From contig JAUMIR010000001.1 of the NCBI GenBank assembly GCA_030847615.1, positions 248,623,187-248,687,186 on the forward strand: a stretch of 64,000 nt of DNA, written 5' to 3'. This DNA is from Gambelia wislizenii (lineage: Eukaryota; Chordata; Lepidosauria; Squamata; Crotaphytidae). Below the pieces are notes generated by a model. That model had not been told where the DNA came from and did no database searches. It worked only from the letters and a program-made list of their open reading frames with translations. The position numbers were made by a program, and so were the translations under genes. Shown piece by piece: positions 46,600-57,427 of the stretch. The stretch's first letter is position 1; each line of letters opens with the position of its first letter.

Positions 46600-47617
46600 A
46601 GGTGTCCTGTGAGCCCTCTGCTACCATCTGACATACAGGAAGTTCTTGATGCCTCTCTGCGCCCCTCTACACGTCACTCCTACACGTAAAAATAAAGTGT
46701 TTCGAATATTGTCAGACAGTGGCCTAACTGTTGATTCCTTCTCAGTCTTGACGATTCTCTAGTTCCTGTTGCACCTATTCAGTTTGGGACTCTGTTTCAT
46801 CTGGACTCTGTTTCATCTGTACAATGCTACCTGACTGCTCTCTTGGTCGAGTTTCAGGCATGGGGTCGACCACTGCTATTCAAAGACCCGATGGTCAAGA
46901 AGTTTCTCAAGGGATACAACAACCTTCATCCACGGGTGGTTGAGCCCACGCCGGCTGGGAGCCTTGAACTGGTACTCTCTCAGCTTACCAGTGGCCCTTC
47001 AAGCCCATGGCTGCTGCGGATCTACCGCTCCTCTAGTGGAAGATGGCCTTCCTGGTTGCAGGTGATCTCTGTGCCCTCAGATCGGACGCTCCGTACCTGG
47101 TGTTCTACAAACACAAAGTGGTCCTCAAACTGCACATGTCCTTTCTTCCGAAGGTGGTTTCCAGTTTTCACATGAACCAATCCATCGTTCTTCCTGCTCT
47201 GATGCAGGATCCCATGGATGTCTTTGAACAAACTCTCCATTCCCTGAATGTTCAGAGAGCCCTTGTGTTCTACGTACAACAGACAGCTCCATTTTGGAAA
47301 TCTCCGAAACTGTGTTGTATGTTGATTCGAAATTGGGGGTCCCTATTTCTCCGCAGCGCTTATCCAAGTGGGTGGTTTCAACCATCTCCCTTTGTTATGA
47401 GCTCGCCCGGAAACCCTTGCCTTCTTGGGTTCGAGGACACTCCACCAGGGCTGTCTCAACCTCAGCTGCCTTCCTCTCTGGGGTGCTTCTAGAGGATGTC
47501 TGTCGAGCAGCTACGTGGTCAACACCATTAACTTTTATTTCACATTACAGACTGGATACTAGGTCTCGTAATGAGACCTCTTTTGGTAGAGTTGTTTTAT
47601 TGTCCTCCATTGAATAA
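46600..47617 (+). pseudogene. DIRS tyrosine recombinase (integrase)
   Basis: This enzyme would insert the circular DIRS DNA. The N-terminal helical domain reads LTALLVEFQAWGRPLLFKDP and MVKKFLKGYNNLHP (46843-46950). The catalytic part reads MAFLVAGDLCALRSDAPYLV (catalytic Arg region), LPKVVSSFHMNQSIVLPALM, VRGHSTRAVSTSAAFLSG (H-x-x-R region) and AATWSTPLTFISHYRLD (catalytic Tyr). The frame shifts near 47040 and 47300, so it is broken, but all the landmark blocks are present in order. Confidence 0.9.
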
Positions 47618-47806
47618 GTGAATTTGCTTTGGTTAACTGTGATATTACCAGTTACCTTTCTGATACATGATGCTGAGAATATAGTTATGGTTTCAAAAGT
47701 CTAATGTACCTAGTGTAGTTCAGAGGACATCACTTGTGAACATAGGTCCTCGTCTAATCCTTTAGCATGGCACCCTCCTCCTACTGGTGAAGCTTACTAA
47801 TCTAAC

Positions 47807-47899
47807 CACTGTGTGTATTCACAGAGGCCACGAAGAAGATGGACAGGTTGCTAACCTATAACCATATATCTTCGAGTGGTCTTCTGTGAATTTACAGAG
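47807..47899 (+). repeat. DIRS internal complementary region
   Basis: The left part (47807-47841) is complementary to the outer 35 bases of the left end. The right part (47841-47899) is complementary to 48123-48181 at the right end, with about seven mismatches over 59 bases. This is the site thought to bring the two ends together during circle formation. Confidence 0.9.
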
Positions 47900-47984
47900 A
47901 CCCACCCATCCTCCCCTCTATGTCCTGCTATGGCATATATGCTCTAATGTAATCCTGGTGCTGCTAATTGCGGTGTTCTTCAAG

Positions 47985-48181
47985 GAACTTAGGAATTAGG
48001 CGGGAGCACCTTTATAGATACTGATAGGATGGGTGGAGTTACTGCCAAAATGTATCAAAAAATATTCTACCTAGCGATTCCAGAAAGTTCTGAGTGCTCT
48101 GCGTAGGCGCAGGAGTAACCCACTGTGTGAATTCACAGAAGATCACTCGAAGAGCTATGGTTACAGGTGAGCAACCTGTCC
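47985..48181 (+). repeat. DIRS right inverted terminal repeat plus extension
   Basis: Complement of the left repeat, followed by a right-specific extension GATCACTCGAAGAGCTATGG and GGTGAGCAACCTGTC, which is found again (complemented) in the internal complementary region. Confidence 0.88.
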
Positions 48182-48505
48182 TTCTCAACCATGGAGGGGA
48201 GCCAAAAATGCTAAGTCTGGCTTCATGGCCATGGTTCCTCCTACCCTTGCATAGTATTTCCAATTGCTATATCTGGGAACAGTGTTTGAGGAAACAAGAT
48301 TCCCTTTGTTTTATCTGCCTAGCTTATCTGACTGATTGACCAGAATTCACACCGGCACATTTAATATTTCCCGCTCATTGACACAGACAACTAACCTTTT
48401 GATTTCTAGAATTCAGAGAATGAAATGCAGCAGGTACATCATTGTTGTCATTGTCATCATATTGACAAATCTTATGAAAAGGGAGGAAGGATGAAATTAC
48501 TTTTA

Positions 48506-49443
48506 CAGTTGCCCTTCGACATTTGTGGCTTTCACACTCGCGGTTTTGATTATTCGCGGTTTAGCCCCAGCCCCTTAGGGAAGGCTGCCGAGAGGCGGGG
48601 CAGCCTCCTGCCTGCACCTTCTCCGGCCTTCCAGAGGTGGCTCCGGGGCTTCAAAGCCCCGGAGTCTGCTCAGGAAGGCCGGGGGGTGGGGTGGGCAGCC
48701 TCCCTCCCTCCACCTTTCCCGGCCTTCCTAAGTGGATTCCGAGGCTTCTAAGACCCGGAGCCTGCTTAGGAAGACTGGGGAGAGGCCGGGCAGCTTCCCT
48801 CCCGCCCACCTGCTGCCTTCGGAAGGCCGGGGAGAGGCAGCGCAGCCTCCTCCCTGCCCGTCCGCTCACCCGCCCGCCCACTGCTGTCCCCGGCTTTCTG
48901 AAGCGGGCGCCAGGGTCCAAAGCCCCGGCGCCCACTTCAGAAGGCCAGGGGGAGGCAGCGCAGCCTCCTCTCCACCCACCCGCCCGCTCACCTGCCCGCC
49001 CGCTGCTGTCCCCGGCCTTCCAAAGTGGGCGCCGGGGCTCCAAAGCCCTGGCGCCCGCTTCAGAAGGCCAGGGGGAGGCAGCACAGCCTTCTCCCCACCC
49101 GCCCGCCCACTGGTGTCCCCGGGCTTCCGAAGCGGGTGCCGGGCTCCATAGCCCCAGCGTCCACTTCGGAGGGCCGGGGAGAGGCAGCGCAGCCTCCTCC
49201 CCACCTGCCCGCCCGCTCACCCGCCCGCTGCCATCCCTGGCCTTGCTAAGCTGGCTCCGGGTATTCTAAGGCCTGGAGTCCCCTCAGGAAGACTTGCAGA
49301 GAGGCCAGCCAGGCTTGCCAGACACCCTCCCGCCGCCTCCCTCCCTCGGGGGGGGGTGTTGTGGGAGCGGTTGTTATTCGCGGTTTTTCCATATTCGCGG
49401 GGGTCTCAAGAACGTAACCCCTGCGAATGTGGAGGGACGACTG
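48506..49443. mobile_element. Tigger-like element filled with a GC-rich minisatellite
   Basis: The left end is CAGTTGCCCTTCGACATTTG and the right end is AATGTGGAGGGACGACTG, with TA on both sides. Next to each end, 'ATTCGCGGTTT' motifs recur. Between them (48575-49290) lie about six imperfect units, very GC- and CpG-rich, many with the palindrome GGGGCTCCAAAGCCCC and the block GAGGCAGCGCAGCCTCCTC spaced about 110-120 bases apart. Long open frames here (Pro/Ala/Gly-rich, on both strands) are a by-product of composition. Confidence 0.85.
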
Positions 49444-49449
49444 TATATA

Positions 49450-51666
49450 TTCCTGCTTCTGTCTGTAACCATCAGCACCACCTCCCACACTGTTCTGGAA
49501 AGTGACCATACCCTGTTGGAGAGTGTAAAGATCTACATGGGAAGAGGAAATTATCAAAATTTGCCTCCTACTTTTACCATTGGGCACACAGTGTCTTGAC
49601 TTAAATTGGAAAAGATCGGATGTGTATTCACAATATTTGTGGCAAGTTCAGGACTGAACGTTAGTTATAGTTAAAGTGATTTAGAGTAAGAACCAGACTA
49701 TTCTATTGAGTCTTCTTTTTTAAAACAAAGGCAGTTAAAAGAAACACTCACAGTTGGTGGGTGGCAACTTTTTTTCTATAAAGGTCTGCATTCCCTGAGG
49801 TGTAATCTGTTGGGAGGCCATTTTCTTGTGGAATTTGGGGCAAAAATCAGCATCTGATGGGGTCACCTCTCTCTCTCCCCTCTCTATCTGGTACTTTCTT
49901 TTTTCCCTGCCTAATGGGCTCCTGTGTAAGGAACAAATTGCTCTTATTAGAAGTCTGAACTATTTGTTTGCAAAGGATTTTTGACATTTGTCTGAAAGTT
50001 GAATATAATCCCAGAGCTGCAGATAGCCTGTATTTTAGTTCTGCAAGAAAAATAAATATATTTCAGCCCTCATGCTGGTTCTGTAAACATTGTACAGTGA
50101 TAAGGGTAGCATTCATATGTTTCTGCATTAATGCTTCTCTGTGCATAATTTGTAAAGACGTGCAGTAGCAAAAGTTGCAGGTGGAATATTAGAGAAGGAG
50201 CAAATGGTTTTGAATTTTTCCTCCTCTTAACAATTTTATTTGTGGCCTGTTGTCACTGTAACTTAACTACCCGTAGGAAAATGTAGAAGGGGAATTCCTC
50301 TCTCCATTTTCCGAAGTTTAATATGGAAAAATGTTAGAACCTCCCCAGAAATACTGTCTTACAAAGGGAATGTATTTTAGGCTTGTTAATTTAGTACAGC
50401 CAACATTTCAGCCTGTATGCTACCAAATCGAAATAGTAACAGCTTCCTTATGTTTTATTACATTGTTGTTAATTTCTTATATTAAATTATTCCTCCTATT
50501 TTCCCAACCTGGGTATACCAAAGTACCTTATGAGATAGAAACCTATGCAAAATTACTTGGGAGTAAGTGTCACTGAAGCCAGTGAAATCTATATCTGAAT
50601 CAATGTACACAGGAATAGATTGGTTGGTTCAGCAACATGTAAGCCTAAGGATAGGTACACTTTTTGTCTGAATAAAATTTAAGGCATTTTACACTTTTCA
50701 ATGACATACATATAGTAAACAATACAGTATATACATGGTTATACAATAAGCAATATACAGTGTACAAGCAATACAATAAACAGTAAAGTTTCATGGACTG
50801 AGTTATAAGCATGGGCTAAGTTACTAACCAAGGTAGGAAGTATTGCCTAGGTAGTGCTTTGGCACTGATAGGCAGTATAGAAATTCATTCATTCATTCAA
50901 TCAATCAATACAATAAATAAATATTGTATATATTTCCCCAGCCCTCTGTCTCAGTTTTTCTGGGTGAAGGGAGATATTTTTTCTCATGGTATCATCTCTG
51001 TTCACTCATGTGACCTTACAGAAATGAAATAGAAGAATAATGCTGATATTTTACTCTTGCTAAAGAGAAAACATACTAAATACATGGGAGAGCAGGTTTG
51101 ATATGTGGGTAAAGAATGACAAGTGGTGATGCCCAAATGGTGATAGTTGTGTAATGATTGGGAGTGTACTCCCTCGCCTCAATGTTTTTGGCCAAATAAA
51201 ATTAGGAACCTCTTTAACACTGTTCAGCATGAACAGTCACAGTATTGAACCATGATTAAATAATGGATGGGGAACTTGAGTGTCAAAACTGAGGAGTGAC
51301 GTGCAGTTCTGTTTCTGCTTCTGATTGATACATCATGTTGAGCTTTTGGGCAGCAAATGCTTCCGCACTGGCCCTCAGCATGTTTCTTATATATGAATGG
51401 AATTAAAAAATAGTGTGACAGTCAAGAAACAGATTTAAATTGAATTTTTACAGTAGGAGTAGATAGCAGTTAAATAATGTTAGGTTCTTGCATTTTTACT
51501 CTTTATGTGAAATTATTTTCCTATTGTCTGTATAAAGCTTGAACACAGACCTCCAAGTCACTAATCAAAGTATTTGAGGGAGCTTAAGCAGTTAGGGATT
51601 AAAGTCAGTGTACAATTGTTGCGTAACACTGTTGTTGACCAAATGTATTCAATTGCTGTTGTCTAG
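49450..51666. other. Intron 2 distal part
   Basis: Apart from a SINE half at 50815-50900, nothing is recognised. It ends with the exon 3 acceptor. Confidence 0.4.
50815..50900 (+). repeat. 3' half of tRNA-derived SINE
   Basis: 'GTAGTGCTTTGGCACTGATAG' and 'CAGTATAGAAAT' match the 3' part of the SINE at 14509-14735. The tail is ATTCATTCATTC. Confidence 0.65.
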
Positions 51667-51864
51667 GGAATGGTAGTCTTAGAAGAATTTTCGGTTCCAA
51701 AAGATATTCTGAAGAAGCGAAAACAACTGACAGATCAAGAAGCTTTATTAAACACCACAGGGGATTCTCAAGCTTCCCTTGAGAGGCAGGATGCATGGCC
51801 GGAACATGATTTTGAAACGTCACCCAGTAGTCCAACTCTGCTTCTTCGTAACATAGAAAAACAG
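51667..51864 (+). CDS. KANSL1L: KANSL1L coding exon 3
   Basis: The acceptor TGTCTAG ends at 51666. The exon has 66 complete codons, starts GMVVLEEFSVPKDILKK and ends SSPTLLLRNIEKQ. The family pattern, as I recall it from mammals, is a GIVVLEE-type start followed by PKDILKK and a SPSSPTLLLRNIEKQ end, and both are present. The donor is GTATTC at 51865, again not a strong consensus. The exon follows a 23.6 kb intron that holds the largest transposons of the window. It is phase 0 on both sides, so skipping it would not shift the frame. Confidence 0.92.
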
Positions 51865-52305
51865 GTATTCAAGTAAGAGTGAACATCAAATAGAATTAAA
51901 TATGACACAGAACGACTGGAAATGATGTATAATTAATTAATATTCCTGGAAATACTTTCCCCCCCCTGTAACTATGATCAGTGTTAATTGTGGAAATGAA
52001 GAGATTGTCTGATCATTTTGTATCTTTAAAGGCACTACTAAACTTTACTGTACTTCCCAAATCATCTTGGTGCCCGTGTGTTTAGTCAGTTGAGCGTTAG
52101 ACTTAGATAGGTAGTGGTCTAGATTTAAAAAAATGTACTGGTGAAACTTGTGCCTGTCATTCCATTTGCTCTGTTTAGTCTTCTATCCTGAAGGTAAAAT
52201 GTGTTGAACTCCTATGAGCTCCTTTTAATATGTAATATAATGAGTACAAAAAAAAAATATTTCAGTATCAGGAAGAAGGAGACTTCTCCATAAAGGTCCT
52301 GATTT

Positions 52306-52380
52306 TTCCTCTCACCCCTTGACCACTGTGATTGTCCTTTGAACTCCCACCCCTTGACCACTGTGATCATCCTTTGAATT
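52306..52380. repeat. Two-copy tandem duplication
   Basis: 'CCCCTTGACCACTGTGATTGTC' and 'CCCCTTGACCACTGTGATCATC' are adjacent copies of a roughly 38-bp unit in intron 3. Confidence 0.8.
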
Positions 52381-52544
52381 TTGTATCCAGAATGTTCCAG
52401 TGACTAAAATAGGGGAAGAGATAGTTTGATTGAGTCTCTGCCCAAATTAGTATGCTTAGGCCTAACTATAACTACTAGTGGTGATAATCTATCACCTGTG
52501 ATAGATTAAAGCTCATGAAACTTTTCTTATGTGAAGTGGAGCAT

Positions 52545-52592
52545 CTGGTGGACACCACTGCTGGTCTCTTCCACCTCTATGATTCTATGGTG
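52545..52592 (+). repeat. Terminal CR1 scrap
   Basis: 'GGTCTCTTCCACCTCTATGATTCTATG' is the last 27 bases typical of CR1, 5'-truncated to almost nothing. Confidence 0.6.
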
Positions 52593-52969
52593 GAGAAGTA
52601 GTTAGTCCGAAGGGGTTATGATTACACTGTAAATCCTTTAATTAATGCAACTGTACCTCACTTCATGTGTTCAAAATTGCCATCCCCTGTTTTATATATT
52701 GGGATTTTGTGGGATGAAGAGTACATCACAAATCCATCTTGCTCCCTGCCTGAAGGGAAAAATGCCAAGGTGCCTCTGCTTTAGTTCACTCCTCATTATG
52801 TGAAAAGTATCTTTTAATTCCTTCATCTCAGGTATTGCATAGACAGGTAAAGCAGCTTTGGTCAGTCGCTGTAAACAGCTTTTCTGCTTGTTCCCTCCTG
52901 TGCGCCTCTGATTGAGGTTGATGTAAAGGTCTTGTCCCCACCTATAGACCACCATCTCCTGCTGTTAAT

Positions 52970-53340
52970 TGTTAGTGGAAGAGGTCCAGGTGGGACAATT
53001 TAAGTTACTCATTGGCAGGGCAAATAATCTGCTCCCTCTCTGTCCTGAGTTTCCGTTCCCCTGTCTTCTTGCCTGGTTCTTCTTTCTCTCGCTTGCATCA
53101 TTTTTGTCCTCTTCCCTCCACTCTCTGTATGTCTCCTTCTGCATGCAGTGCTTTCTATATCTTTAGTATTCTCTGGTTTCTTACTGCTTTCCCTTCTTCC
53201 TTCCAGTTGCCACTTCTTCCTCCTCTTCTCCTGTCCTCATCTTTCCTTTTTCAATTTTTGCTCTCCATTCCTTTCCTCTTGCTTTCTCTGCTTTTATCTA
53301 TTCTTCTATTCCTCTTCAAACATCCTCTGAGTACCAGGAC
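52970..53340. repeat. Pyrimidine-rich tract
   Basis: Long C/T-rich run (TTCCTCTTCTCCTGTCC type) in intron 3, low complexity. The open frames here come from composition. Confidence 0.7.
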
Positions 53341-53735
53341 TTTTTAAATGTATCCCATTGTTCCAAGCCTTAACCTTCCCTGACCCTGTCCGTTTCTATG
53401 AGCTTTGTTGAACATTGGTTGATCTGCCAAGACCACATTGCCCACTGCCAGACCCAGGTGCTGCTGTTTTTGGCCAGCCTATTCTTCCAGTCATTCAGGT
53501 GAAGAACTATAACTGTATACTTTAAAAATATATATCTTTATACTGTTTTTTTGTATTGTTTTTTTTTTTAATCATTAATTGTGTTTCAGAAATTATGTGT
53601 CTCATTTTTGAAGGAAGGTAGAGAGACTTTATACAACTGTGTTTTATTTCATAACATGACAACTGGGATTTAAAGAAATTGGTTTCCTCAGCTCATCTCT
53701 CTTTTGTTATAGTTGCTTTGTTTATTTTGCATATA

Positions 53736-53960
53736 CAGGTTGAACCCCATATCCACAGATTAGGTATCCATGGTTTCACTTATCCATGTCCAAAAAAAAT
53801 ATGTTCTCTCTAGACATTTCTAGGTCTTCCAGTGAGATTCTGTGGTCAATTTTGGGCATTCGTCTCATTGAAAATAATAGGGTTCCCCATTATCCATGAT
53901 TTCAGGTATCCATGGGGGTTGTTGGAATGTATCCCCTGTGGATGGTGGGGTGTCAACCTG
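53736..53960. mobile_element. Tigger-like MITE (distinct subfamily)
   Basis: The left end is CAGGTTGAACCCCATATCC and the right end is GATGGTGGGGTGTCAACCTG, flanked by TA. The interior has 'TAGGTATCCATGGTTTCAC' and its near complement 'GATTTCAGGTATCCATGGG', so it is strongly foldback. Confidence 0.82.
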
Positions 53961-54545
53961 TCTAGAATTGTTTTAGACTTGAATTGGATTTGGTCTTGAT
54001 TTTGATTTGGAATAGGTTTTAGAAAGGGAATAATAAATAATGGTTCCCTTTACTCAACTATTTGTGTACTAGTGATGGGGTGATACGCCCGCCCCTGCAT
54101 CACGGCAACTTGTGTAACAATATCATACCAGACCCCTCCTCTCCAACGCATACCCCCCAGCCTCAACCTGTGATACCTAGCTATAATGTTGTATTTCCTG
54201 TATTATGCAACTCTCCCCATATGTAACCAAGCCCTCCCCGGCTTGTTCGGCACCTGCTCTGTTTTCTTTTGATTTACATATATATGTCTTCTCATACTGT
54301 TTAATTATATTAACTTTGTTATCTCCTTTGTACTGGACAAACAGTCATGAGACTATGTTTTTCAAGTTAAAAATATTATAAAAAATAAATTTTAAAACAG
54401 AATAGTTTCAGCAGAGTACATGACAGTTCAAATATGGAGATGTATTTGTATTTTAAGTAGCTGGGAACAATTTTAGATAGACATTTGCTGTGCTTTAAAT
54501 ATAAGAGCTTCCATTTTTATTTTATTTATTTACTGTTTGTTTCAG

Positions 54546-54667
54546 AGTGCTCAGCTGAGTGAAATAATCAGCAGTCTCATTGCTCCCCTTAATCTGTCTC
54601 CCACATCCTCCCCTCTCTCCTCAAAGTCCTATAAGCAGAAAGAGTTGGTCAATGGCATCTCTTTAAG
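54546..54667 (+). CDS. KANSL1L: KANSL1L coding exon 4
   Basis: The acceptor TTTGTTTCAG ends at 54545. The exon encodes SAQLSEIISSLIAPLNLSPT, then a serine-rich stretch and VNGISL, and ends in the split arginine codon AG before GTAGGC at 54668. The SAQLxEIIxSLIAPLNLSPT block is strongly conserved in KANSL1L. Length is 122 nt, entering at phase 0 and leaving at phase 2. A compound microsatellite starts about 100 bases downstream in the following intron. Confidence 0.91.
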
Positions 54668-54770
54668 GTAGGCAGTACTTTCAAGTACTTCTGGATAATG
54701 TTTCATTTTTAGCATTTGGGGAAATTTAATGTAAAATTATATCATTACTTTGCTCTGAAAATAAATACAT

Positions 54771-54800
54771 TATTATTATTATTATTATTATTTATTGTGC

Positions 54801-54842
<42 letters not shown>
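54771..54842. repeat. Compound microsatellite (ATT)n(GT)n(GA)n
   Basis: Three consecutive pure tracts: ATT at 54771-54793, GT at 54798-54820 and GA at 54821-54842. It lies about 100 bases after the exon 4 donor. Confidence 0.9.
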
Positions 54843-54844
<2 letters not shown>

Positions 54845-54869
54845 TTCATAGCAGCAGATTTTTAAAGGC

Positions 54870-55345
54870 TACAGTGTTGCAACCGTGTCCAGCATGTAGA
54901 TCTTGTAGGTGCATGCCAGTGAGGGAGTGCCTCTCCATGTACATACCTGCCTGAAAATTGAGGTCTGTTGGAAGGGTCATCTTTGTGTCCCAAATGTGGA
55001 GGCAGTGCATAGTCAGAGGACATAGTAGAGGGTTTTCTCTGTTGTGGCGTATTGGTTATGAAGTACCTTTCCCTCAGAGACCTCATTGGCACAAATGCTG
55101 GTGTCATTCCAGTGCCAAGTCAAAACATGGCCTTTATCCAATTAGCACATGTGCTTTGGTCAACATTATTTCGTTATTTTAACTGGTTTTAAATTGTCTA
55201 GGTTTAAATGATAAGTGATTTAGTATAGGTCTAGTTTTTAAAAAGATGTTATTGTTATTTATTGTCTTCAGTTGATTTCATTGTACACCACCTTGAGATC
55301 TTCAATAAAATCTTCTTTCACTAAATAAATAAATTAATAAGACTG
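54870..55345 (+). mobile_element. L2-like LINE 3' fragment
   Basis: The coding-like region is eroded (STFPSETSLAQML on the plus strand near 55065). The 3'UTR end 'TTGTACACCACCTTGAGATC' is followed by an AATAAA-rich tail, the usual layout of L2/CR1-group 3' ends. Confidence 0.55.
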
Positions 55346-56373
55346 GCCACTATGGGAGCAGAATGCTGGATTGGATAGATAGGCTTTTGGTCCCATCCAA
55401 TATGGGTGCTTTTGTCTTTTGGTCATATTCAATATGGATCTCCTTTTGTTCTTATGAATTAAAACAATAAATATTGAAAAGAAGGTACTAAAGATTTTGC
55501 TCAGTATTGTAAAATCAATATGTCATTAATAATGACCAAAGTGGGAGATTAAATTTAGTACAGGGGATTAGATAAAGTACATAAATGATTTCCCCATTGT
55601 TTACCTGCTGTGACCATGATAACATGTGTCTCTATATGTTTGACGTTTTACACATATACATGTATGTTAGTTTTTAAAATGAACAATCGATCTATTCAAA
55701 CTTCGTCAGTGGTAATGCAGAGCTGTTTGAGCAAATGCCTGTTCACAAGTATAGATGTAAAAGCCCCCTCCTTAAAAAACTAGAAAGGGTTGTTTTAAAG
55801 TCTTTTTTTCCCAGAAAAATTTAAAAATATTAGTTTAGGGACTATATTCTTTTAGAATGATAAATAAATTGTTTAAGAGAAGATGTTCACGTATACTGCC
55901 CCAAAACCGATTCTAAAATTAGGAAAGAGAAAAACCCTTTATGTAAGACTATGTACAGTATCAGACAACTGCAACTTCTAGTCTTGATTTCTTTTCTTTT
56001 TAGGAATGTATGTTTTATCTGTTTGACACTAGGGGAAACAAAATAAATGTTTCTGTTTTACTAATGTTGGTAGCTTCTTCTGTTTTTGTTTGAGTTTGTT
56101 TGTTGTTTCTCAAACTGGCAAAACAAAAGGTGTTCCTTATAGATCAGGGTTCTTTACAGTTGAGGACCTTATAGTTACATTTTTAAGAAGAAATAAAACT
56201 TTTAAAAAGGTAAGTTCAATTTATAATTAAATTCTGAATAAACTGCATTTATTATATATCTAACATGATAATTCTATGCCAAAGCAAGTTATAGATAATG
56301 TAATGTAACAAAGTGACTTAACCTGTAAAGAGTGCTAGTATTGCATTTGTTATTTTTCCCTAATAATTATGGG
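55346..56373. other. Intron 4 middle part, nothing recognised
   Basis: AT-rich, no exon or repeat family is recognised. Confidence 0.4.
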
Positions 56374-56625
56374 CTCCTTGTGGAATCTGTGACTAACACA
56401 AATGGGGGTTTGTGCCTACATACAGCCCTGTTCAGAACCTTAGAACTGAGGACAGTAGCTTGGAATATGTGAGTGGAAGCAGGATTCCCACCAAAAGACT
56501 ACTGAGCTCTAGAAGGTTATGTATAGGGCTCTGTGCAGGTACAAAGCCCTATTTGTGTGAGGGTACAAAAGACCATTCCAAAAATCACAGTTACAGGTGA
56601 ACAACCTGTTCTTGCCCCTCCTGGA
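56374..56625. mobile_element. Miniature DIRS-like foldback (both termini, no interior)
   Basis: The left part 'CTTGTGGAATCTGTGACTAACAC...GCCTACATACAG...CAGAACCTTAGAAC' parallels the DIRS left end at 39612-39680. The right part 'AGAAGGTTATGTATAGGGCTCTGTGCAGG...AAAGACCATTCC...GTTACAGGTGAACAACCTGT' parallels the DIRS right end at 48080-48181. Only about 60 bases separate them, with no coding DNA. Confidence 0.7.
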
Positions 56626-56833
56626 AGAACCCACAAACATACATACATCCCCCGTCCCCCCCCCCCCGGCTTCAACATTTCTGGAGAATTTTCATCTGTA
56701 TACCAAATTGATTACTTGGAAGCAGTACCCTTCTGAATAGTTGGAGTTCATTTTTTTCTTGCATATATAATGGAAAATATTTTGAAAGGTTTAGAATTAG
56801 GTAATTAAAGAAGACTGTGTGATCAAAGAAGTA

Positions 56834-57063
56834 CATTTGTCCCTCCATATCCATGGATTTGGTATCCATGGATTTAAGTATTCATGGCTTGAAAATATTC
56901 TTAAAAAAATAATAATCCAAAAAGCAAACCTTGATTTTGCCATCTTATATAAGGGACACCATTTTGCTATGCCATTGCATATACTGGGACTTGGGTATTC
57001 ATGGTTTTTGGTATCCATGGGGGTTCCTGGAACCAAACCTCAACGAATATGAAGGGACAACTG
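56834..57063. mobile_element. Tigger-like MITE (family A), close to exon 5
   Basis: The left end is CATTTGTCCCTCCATATCC and the right end is GAAGGGACAACTG, with TA flanks. The interior matches the 10863 copy. It lies only 159 bases before the exon 5 acceptor end. Confidence 0.85.
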
Positions 57064-57222
57064 TAATATGTCTTGACCAGCAAAAAGATGTTTCATGGAA
57101 GTCCATCACTTAGTGCAGCTGATCTTAAATTTGGTTGTGGAACAGATTTCATATAATATACCTACTCTGCTCATCCCTTGAACTCTCTAAACAATCTAGC
57201 ATAATTGTTTGACGTGTTTCAG

Positions 57223-57427
57223 AAATCCTGAGAACAATGAAGAAATTTCATCTTCCAGTAACTGGTTGATTGACCAACAACACCTGAAGAAAAGAAGGAA
57301 AGATAAGACAAAGCTGAGAACAACACCTGTTGCTGTGATGACCACATCTGCTCGCACTAGACCACTTCAAAGTTTCCAGAGGAGAAAACTCTACAAAATG
57401 AGTACCACTTTCAGTTTAAACCAGCAG
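57223..57427 (+). CDS. KANSL1L: KANSL1L coding exon 5 (last one in window)
   Basis: The acceptor GTGTTTCAG ends at 57222. The first A completes the arginine codon from exon 4. The translation then includes NEEISSSSNWLIDQ, a basic KKRRKDKTKL stretch, TTSARTRPLQSFQRRKLYKM and a final Gln, followed by the donor GTGCAAGC at 57428. The STSARTRPLQSFxxRKLY block matches the mammalian protein. The five exons together give about 585 codons. The C-terminal half, including the PEHE region that contacts KAT8 in the family, is not in the window. The basic run may be a nuclear localisation signal, which is inference from composition. Confidence 0.91.

Larger units (their letters stand above)
39605..48181 (+). 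mobile_element. DIRS-type tyrosine-recombinase retrotransposon split by an L1
   Basis: The two ends are inverted repeats of about 180 bp: 39605-39786 against 47985-48181. Examples are GGGTTACTCCTGCGCCTGTG (left) and its complement AGGCGCAGGAGTAACCC (right), and TATAAAGG(C/T)GCTCCC inside. An internal complementary region at 47807-47899 pairs with both ends. Between them are RT, RNase H-like and tyrosine recombinase remnants in DIRS order. Gag (expected near 40050) is missing. A 5 kb antisense L1 at 41000-46060 splits RT from RNase H. DIRS elements replicate through a circular intermediate and leave no target duplication, and none is seen. Confidence 0.92.

Noticed and set aside
48577..49269. 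Long Pro/Ala/Gly-rich open frames on both strands
   Set aside because: They lie in a GC-rich minisatellite inside a MITE. Frames are open on both strands because of composition, and the protein text just repeats.
52970..53340. Hydrophobic Leu/Ser/Phe-rich frames
   Set aside because: By-product of a pyrimidine-rich tract, with no family motif.
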